Below, piece after piece: positions 21,469 to 24,932 of a stretch of 24,932 nucleotides of DNA. The notes under the pieces are model-generated. The model saw nothing but the letters and a program-made list of their open reading frames with translations. It did no database searches and was not told where the DNA came from. A program made the position numbers and the translations under genes. Position 1 is the first letter of the stretch; every line of letters begins with the position of its first letter. This stretch comes from a virus: IMG/VR virus record IMGVR_UViG_3300021792_000015, positions 1-24,932 of that record. One strand, written 5' to 3'.

Positions 21469-21500
21469 CAAATATACAAAAAGAAAACGAGAAAACCAAA
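21469..21500 (-). promoter_or_regulatory. Promoter for the radical SAM cassette
   Basis: TTTG, 20 nt, TATATTTG on the minus strand, with the TTTG box in the loop of the preceding terminator hairpin. About 65 nt of leader follow to the first gene. Confidence 0.8.
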
Positions 21501-21523
21501 TTATTTTATGATTTTCTCGTTTT
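21484..21523 (-). terminator. Terminator after the 211-aa gene
   Basis: A perfect 12-bp stem (AAAACGAGAAAA with TTTTCTCGTTTT) with a 16-nt loop identical to the one at 22582-22597, followed by CTTTTTG. It begins five bases after the stop codon. Confidence 0.8.
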
Positions 21524-21528
21524 TATTT

Positions 21529-22164
21529 TTATTTCCGATTATATTCCTTTAGGATTTCTGAACAACTTCGTATTTCCGGAATTGATAATTCTCTCAATGT
21601 GATTTCACGCTGAAGTGATTCAAATACAAATGGTCTCCCATTCACCGTACTATAAAACTCACCGGTCTTACTATACATTGGTTTTCCCAATTTCACTTTT
21701 ACTTGCATCTTCCCAAATCCAGGATAACCGTTCGGGCAAGTATTAGTTGATACCAACCAATAGTTGATACCCGGCTTGCTATATGTAATCGAGTCTTGTT
21801 CAAAATACTTTCCTAACTCAACCAAATCTTTATATAAGTTTCCACTATCCTTTATGTCCACTACAATGAATGCCGTTTCCTTAACAGGTCTTGCATCTTT
21901 GGTACCATAATTCTCAATATATGTACCCTTAACTTTAGTAACACCATATCCCTTTGCCAATAATAAACTTTTCAGTTTGGAATTTCGTTTGACATTTTCA
22001 GATTTAGAATATTTTTCACCATCACCACAGTCGGGTGCGTATCTTGATGCTGAAATTGTCCCCGAGTCATGTTTTTTCACATGTGAACCTATCCTTGATA
22101 ACGATGATTCCTTAATCGAATCACCAACAATTGACTTTGCTATTTTATATAAACTCATATCCAT
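21529..22164 (-). CDS. Conserved phage protein of unknown function (211 aa)
   Basis: The N-terminal helix (MSLYKIAKSIVGDSIKESSL) is followed by a core SGTISASRYAPD, SENVKRNSKLKSLLLAKGYG, VTKVKGTYIENYG, KETAFIVVDIKDSG and later YFEQDSITY, NYWLVSTNTCPNGYPGFG and GRPFVFES. I recall proteins with the same order (TISA-RGER---N--K-KEL---L---GYSVT-VKG-YIE-FG, E-SF-V, QDS, LYGTN, FP-FG) in many phages and bacteria; none has a proven activity that I know of. The gene shares a unit with the 100-aa protein. Confidence 0.7.
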   Translation of the reverse strand: MDMSLYKIAKSIVGDSIKESSLSRIGSHVKKHDSGTISASRYAPDCGDGEKYSKSENVKRNSKLKSLLLAKGYGVTKVKGTYIENYGTKDARPVKETAFIVVDIKDSGNLYKDLVELGKYFEQDSITYSKPGINYWLVSTNTCPNGYPGFGKMQVKVKLGKPMYSKTGEFYSTVNGRPFVFESLQREITLRELSIPEIRSCSEILKEYNRK

Positions 22165-22221
22165 TTTATATTATATGTACTCATTATCATAAATATCAAA
22201 CAAGTACATGTTTTATCTAAA

Positions 22222-22524
22222 TTAAAAAATATAAAGATTACCAGCCCCACGATTAATACCGGCCTTAGTTAAATCTTTTTTTCTAAGTGAATAACTTCCA
22301 GTCATTCCAACTCCTCTAACATGAAGTATTAATCGAGAAAATGAATTTGGATTACTTGTATATGCCAAACGTAAACCATTTCCTAATTCAACCTCACTGA
22401 AATAACAACCCCACTCATCTTTGGAGTTTGATTTCATTTCTTTGTAAACAGTTTCCAAATTAGAAGTACCAAAGTTTTCTCTCAATGATTTTCTAATTAA
22501 TGTTTTAACTTTTGAATTTTTCAT
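22222..22524 (-). CDS. Hypothetical 100-aa protein
   Basis: It starts with a basic helix (MKNSKVKTLIRKSLRENFG) often seen at the front of small phage proteins, then WGCYFSEVELGNGLRLAYTS and a strand-rich end (RLILHVRGVGMTGSYSLRK). No family is recognised. It is the first gene of a unit that starts at the promoter 22555-22586, and its ATG overlaps the stop of a seven-codon upstream ORF. Confidence 0.7.
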   Translation of the reverse strand: MKNSKVKTLIRKSLRENFGTSNLETVYKEMKSNSKDEWGCYFSEVELGNGLRLAYTSNPNSFSRLILHVRGVGMTGSYSLRKKDLTKAGINRGAGNLYIF

Positions 22525-22544
22525 AACTCTATTGTTTTAATCAT
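22521..22544 (-). promoter_or_regulatory. Seven-codon upstream ORF (MIKTIEL) coupled to the 100-aa gene
   Basis: ATG at 22542-22544 opens MIKTIEL and stops at a TGA overlapping the downstream ATG (ATGA). It is identical in peptide to the one at 18627-18650. Confidence 0.5.
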
Positions 22545-22554
22545 TATTACAGTA

Positions 22555-22586
22555 CAAATATAATAATAAAAATCGAGAAAACCAAA
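22555..22586 (-). promoter_or_regulatory. Promoter for the 100-aa/211-aa unit
   Basis: TTTG, 20 nt, TATATTTG on the minus strand, with TTTG in the loop of the preceding hairpin. Confidence 0.8.
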
Positions 22587-22610
22587 TTATTTTATGATTT
22601 TCTCGATTTT
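22569..22610 (-). terminator. Terminator after the 131-aa gene
   Basis: A perfect 13-bp stem (AAAATCGAGAAAA with its complement) with the 16-nt loop shared with the terminator at 21484-21523, followed by TTATTATT. It begins three bases after the stop codon. Confidence 0.8.
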
Positions 22611-22613
22611 ATT

Positions 22614-23009
22614 TTACAAATTTACAATAGTATGTATTTTGGTAGGTATTATACGTGGTTCGGGGTTTCCAGTCAAAATTATTTGATTTCTATAATTTTC
22701 CCATGGCAACCGATACGTTTTATCCAAGTATCCACCGTTTAGAGACTTTATTATCTCATTTAATGCATTTATAGTATATAATGTGTTCGTTTCTTTTTTT
22801 CTATGTACCAAAATCGTATTTGGTAATTGAAAATCAGGTGATAATGCCGAGTCTATATTGTATGTTATGTATAAATCATCAGGATTATCAGCATTCTTTA
22901 ACACATATATATAATTATAAACAAGTGTGTATGATGATTGTATGGTATGCAATGTAACCTCCAAATCATCAACATGTGTAAATGTACACAATAATTGATT
23001 TGTTTTCAT
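22614..23009 (-). CDS. Hypothetical 131-aa protein
   Basis: A 131-residue protein, strand-rich, with many Thr/Tyr/Asn (LEVTLHTIQSSYTLVYNYIY, NPDDLYITYNIDS). The middle has LPNTILVHRKKETNTLYTIN and a helix ALNEIIKSLNGG, then Pro-rich strands to the end. It resembles small host-takeover or accessory phage proteins in composition only; no family is recognised. A candidate promoter (TTTG, 21 nt, TATATTTA) lies at 23042-23074 and a strong terminator follows. Confidence 0.65.
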   Translation of the reverse strand: MKTNQLLCTFTHVDDLEVTLHTIQSSYTLVYNYIYVLKNADNPDDLYITYNIDSALSPDFQLPNTILVHRKKETNTLYTINALNEIIKSLNGGYLDKTYRLPWENYRNQIILTGNPEPRIIPTKIHTIVNL

Positions 23010-23041
23010 ATATAATGTAATTATTGATTTTAAATTACATA

Positions 23042-23074
23042 TAAATATATAAATTAAATAATTACACTCTCAAA
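23042..23074 (-). promoter_or_regulatory. Possible promoter for the 131-aa gene
   Basis: TTTG, 21 nt, TATATTTA; spacing is one base longer than in the other promoters. It overlaps the end of the large gene upstream. Confidence 0.4.
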
Positions 23075-24931
23075 CACATTTACCCTACTTTCATCGTATG
23101 AAGCAAGTAACCCACCCGAACGAGTATCAAATGCCCTAAAGTTAAGTTTGTATAATTTTATATCCGATGTTCTCTCCGGATCTGATTTCGATGTTCCGTT
23201 TACGAACTTACCATCAACAACTTCTTGGTGATTATGGTGTAAGTTTGGTAATCCATCACTCGAACGTAAAACTGCAGAAAATGCAATCATATTAATCATT
23301 GTCATAGGGTCTTTTCTTGCCTGTTTTGCATTATCCTCACCTAATACCTCATCCAACTTATCACTATCAATGCAGTTTGTCATTCGTTTAGCATGTTCAC
23401 CACGAATTTTTTTCAACCTGTCTTTGATGTTATTCATTTGGGAAACAGGACTACCCAATCCTTTTTCTTTGATTACTGCCTTATCCTCACTATATCCTAC
23501 ACTTTGTTTTATTTTCTTGATTTCATCGTTCATGGCAAGTAAAACTTTCTGTAAACATTCCGAATCTTTTACAACCTCACCAAATCCACCAATTTCAATA
23601 TGGTCTTTTAACTCATTGATATTTGTGAATGTAGATGATTTCACTCCCATTTCATACCCATCATGCCCCGGTCTCGAACCAAGTAAATCATGATATTTTG
23701 ATTCAGGATGTAATAATTGGTAACGAGAAGTTTGTCCCGGGAAACCGTATGCCCCACGTTTTCCACCTTTACCATATTTGATTGAAATCCCATCCACGGT
23801 TTGTATCGAACCACTATCATCACGCGAAATAATAATTACATCCGCTGAAGAGAATGACCCATGTGATGGTAAATAAACTTCTTCACCTTGAGCCAATAAC
23901 ATATTATATTGAACCATTTCAGCAACATTCTTCATCATAGCACCAGCCAATTCAGGTGAAACTTTAGTTAATCCCTCGGCAAGTTCACCATAACTTTTAG
24001 CAACAATGTCCGATGCCTCCTTACTTGGTATATCAACACCCGATTTAAGTAACCCATCCATAGTCTTTTGGTGTTTATCCAATATATCATAAATCAACGG
24101 AGAAACCATTTCCTTGTTTTCCGGTTTTGATAGGTATTTATGAATGTTTTCGATAGATCTATCATTTTTTATCGAATGTTCCAAATATTCTCTACTATAT
24201 TCATTCGAGTTACCCAATATTTTACCGTCGGCACCAACCGGACCAAATATTTGTTGTTGGGATTTTGGGAATAAATGGAATGCAGGTTTCTCGAATATTC
24301 CTTTAACAAACGGATCATCCGATGCCCGATGTATATAATTTTTATCCTTACCACCAATGTCAGGTTTTGCCAATCTAGCAACATTGGATTTCATTACTTT
24401 TCCAAGGTCAACACTTGTAAACTCATTTCCAAGAACATCCGATAATAAATCGGCCATTTCGGTTGAAATTTTATTCCCACTCTCTCCCGAAATTACCTTT
24501 CTAGCATCAGATGGAATTGAATGTATATAAAGTTTACGGTTACCGGCGGAATTTTTCTCATTCGCTGATAATTTGTATTTTTTCACAAGATCTCTTGCCA
24601 CCTCTTTTTTCTCGTCGGAATCGGTTATTTCACCAAATTTCTTAAAATCATCCAAAAAATCGTTCACAACATCTTCAACTTGGTTACGAATTTCCGGAGA
24701 AAGTTTCTTTAATTGAGTATCAATTATTCTTTGTATCCGTTTCTCATCAAATTCATAAACACCATAACCACCGTTTGCAACATGTAAAGCATTCTCCTCA
24801 TCTTTCACTTTATCCATGTATGTAGAACCAAGTTTTTCTACTCCGGTTTTTGGTTTTTCTTGTGGTTGTTCACCATCCTCACCATTGGTGTCCGATGTAG
24901 ATTGATTGGTCGGTTCGTTCGGTTCGTGTGT
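23054..24931 (-). CDS. Large protein of unknown function, 5'-truncated at window edge
   Basis: The frame is open from the right edge: 38 codons upstream of the first ATG (24817) contain no stop and encode a Pro/Glu/Gln/Thr-rich segment (EQPQEKPKTGVEKLGSTY), so the gene probably begins outside the window and the ATG is internal. At least 625 residues are visible. The middle has AEMVQYNMLLAQGEEVYLPSHG, SSADVIIISRDD and ISIKYGKGGKRGAYGFPGQ. The C-terminal third has a coiled-coil-like region (KDRLKKIRGEHAKRM). I do not recognise the family. The ADVIIISRD, DGISIKYGKGG pattern loosely recalls nuclease-like D-(I/V), K(x)K cores, but there is too little to call it. Large size and a disordered linker would also suit a virion or packaged protein. 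Confidence 0.75.
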   Translation of the reverse strand, partial: THEPNEPTNQSTSDTNGEDGEQPQEKPKTGVEKLGSTYMDKVKDEENALHVANGGYGVYEFDEKRIQRIIDTQLKKLSPEIRNQVEDVVNDFLDDFKKFGEITDSDEKKEVARDLVKKYKLSANEKNSAGNRKLYIHSIPSDARKVISGESGNKISTEMADLLSDVLGNEFTSVDLGKVMKSNVARLAKPDIGGKDKNYIHRASDDPFVKGIFEKPAFHLFPKSQQQIFGPVGADGKILGNSNEYSREYLEHSIKNDRSIENIHKYLSKPENKEMVSPLIYDILDKHQKTMDGLLKSGVDIPSKEASDIVAKSYGELAEGLTKVSPELAGAMMKNVAEMVQYNMLLAQGEEVYLPSHGSFSSADVIIISRDDSGSIQTVDGISIKYGKGGKRGAYGFPGQTSRYQLLHPESKYHDLLGSRPGHDGYEMGVKSSTFTNINELKDHIEIGGFGEVVKDSECLQKVLLAMNDEIKKIKQSVGYSEDKAVIKEKGLGSPVSQMNNIKDRLKKIRGEHAKRMTNCIDSDKLDEVLGEDNAKQARKDPMTMINMIAFSAVLRSSDGLPNLHHNHQEVVDGKFVNGTSKSDPERTSDIKLYKLNFRAFDTRSGGLLASYDESRVNVFESVII

Positions 24932-24932
24932 T

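Overview
The window looks like part of a large, AT-rich, lytic-type tailed-phage genome (T4-like replication gene set) that infects a member of the Bacteroidota, probably a flavobacterium. The phage call rests on the gene content: a gp45-like sliding clamp, family B DNA polymerase, gp41-like helicase, 5'-3' exonuclease, UvsX/RecA recombinase and gp32-like ssDNA-binding protein, all on the minus strand and tightly packed. The host call rests on the promoters. At least nine gaps carry the Bacteroidota-type pair TTTG-N19/20-TAnnTTTG, and starts lack Shine-Dalgarno sequences and sit in A/T-rich leaders.

Layout in the direction of transcription (high to low coordinates). 24932-22614: a large gene that continues beyond the window and an unknown 131-aa gene. 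22524-21529: two accessory phage genes. 21396-18689: a cassette with a RlmN-like radical SAM protein, two paralogous small proteins ending in Cys, a second MoaA/QueE-like radical SAM enzyme, a 43-aa Cys-containing peptide and a 70-aa protein. 18630-17811: small genes including a DUF1599/Nmad1-like protein. 17744-11743: metallophosphoesterase, SSB, UvsX, a small conserved gene, 5'-3' exonuclease, helicase and a Lys-rich protein. 11640-8406: a histone-H1-like protein, a B12-dependent monomeric ribonucleotide reductase, thioredoxin, a small HTH protein and a small membrane protein. 8390-6210: HD phosphohydrolase, a SPPY DNA methyltransferase and a small gene. 6165-3317: split DNA polymerase and a small basic protein. 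3254-1: clamp, a second SPPY methyltransferase, a conserved 81-aa protein, and a repeat-rich gene that runs off the left edge.

The replication proteins form one T4-like replisome/recombination set. The reductase, thioredoxin and perhaps the HD protein serve nucleotide supply. The two methyltransferases and the Nmad1-like protein suggest that the phage modifies its DNA.

Five observations stand out. (1) A seven-base tandem repeat lies directly before the SSB start codon; its period equals the gp32 binding-site size, so it looks like an autoregulatory operator. (2) The polymerase gene is interrupted by a 186-nt in-frame segment with intein-like pieces, and its catalytic DTDS motif is itself broken by a five-base insertion containing TGA inside nested inverted repeats. 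(3) The two-radical-SAM cassette with Cys-ended small proteins may be an undescribed peptide- or protein-modification system. (4) Terminator hairpins carry the -35-equivalent TTTG box of the next promoter in their loop. (5) Three leaders carry a conserved tiny ORF (MIKT...) that stops at the start codon of the downstream gene.

No tRNA, rRNA, CRISPR array, insertion sequence or gene-free stretch longer than 300 bases was seen.
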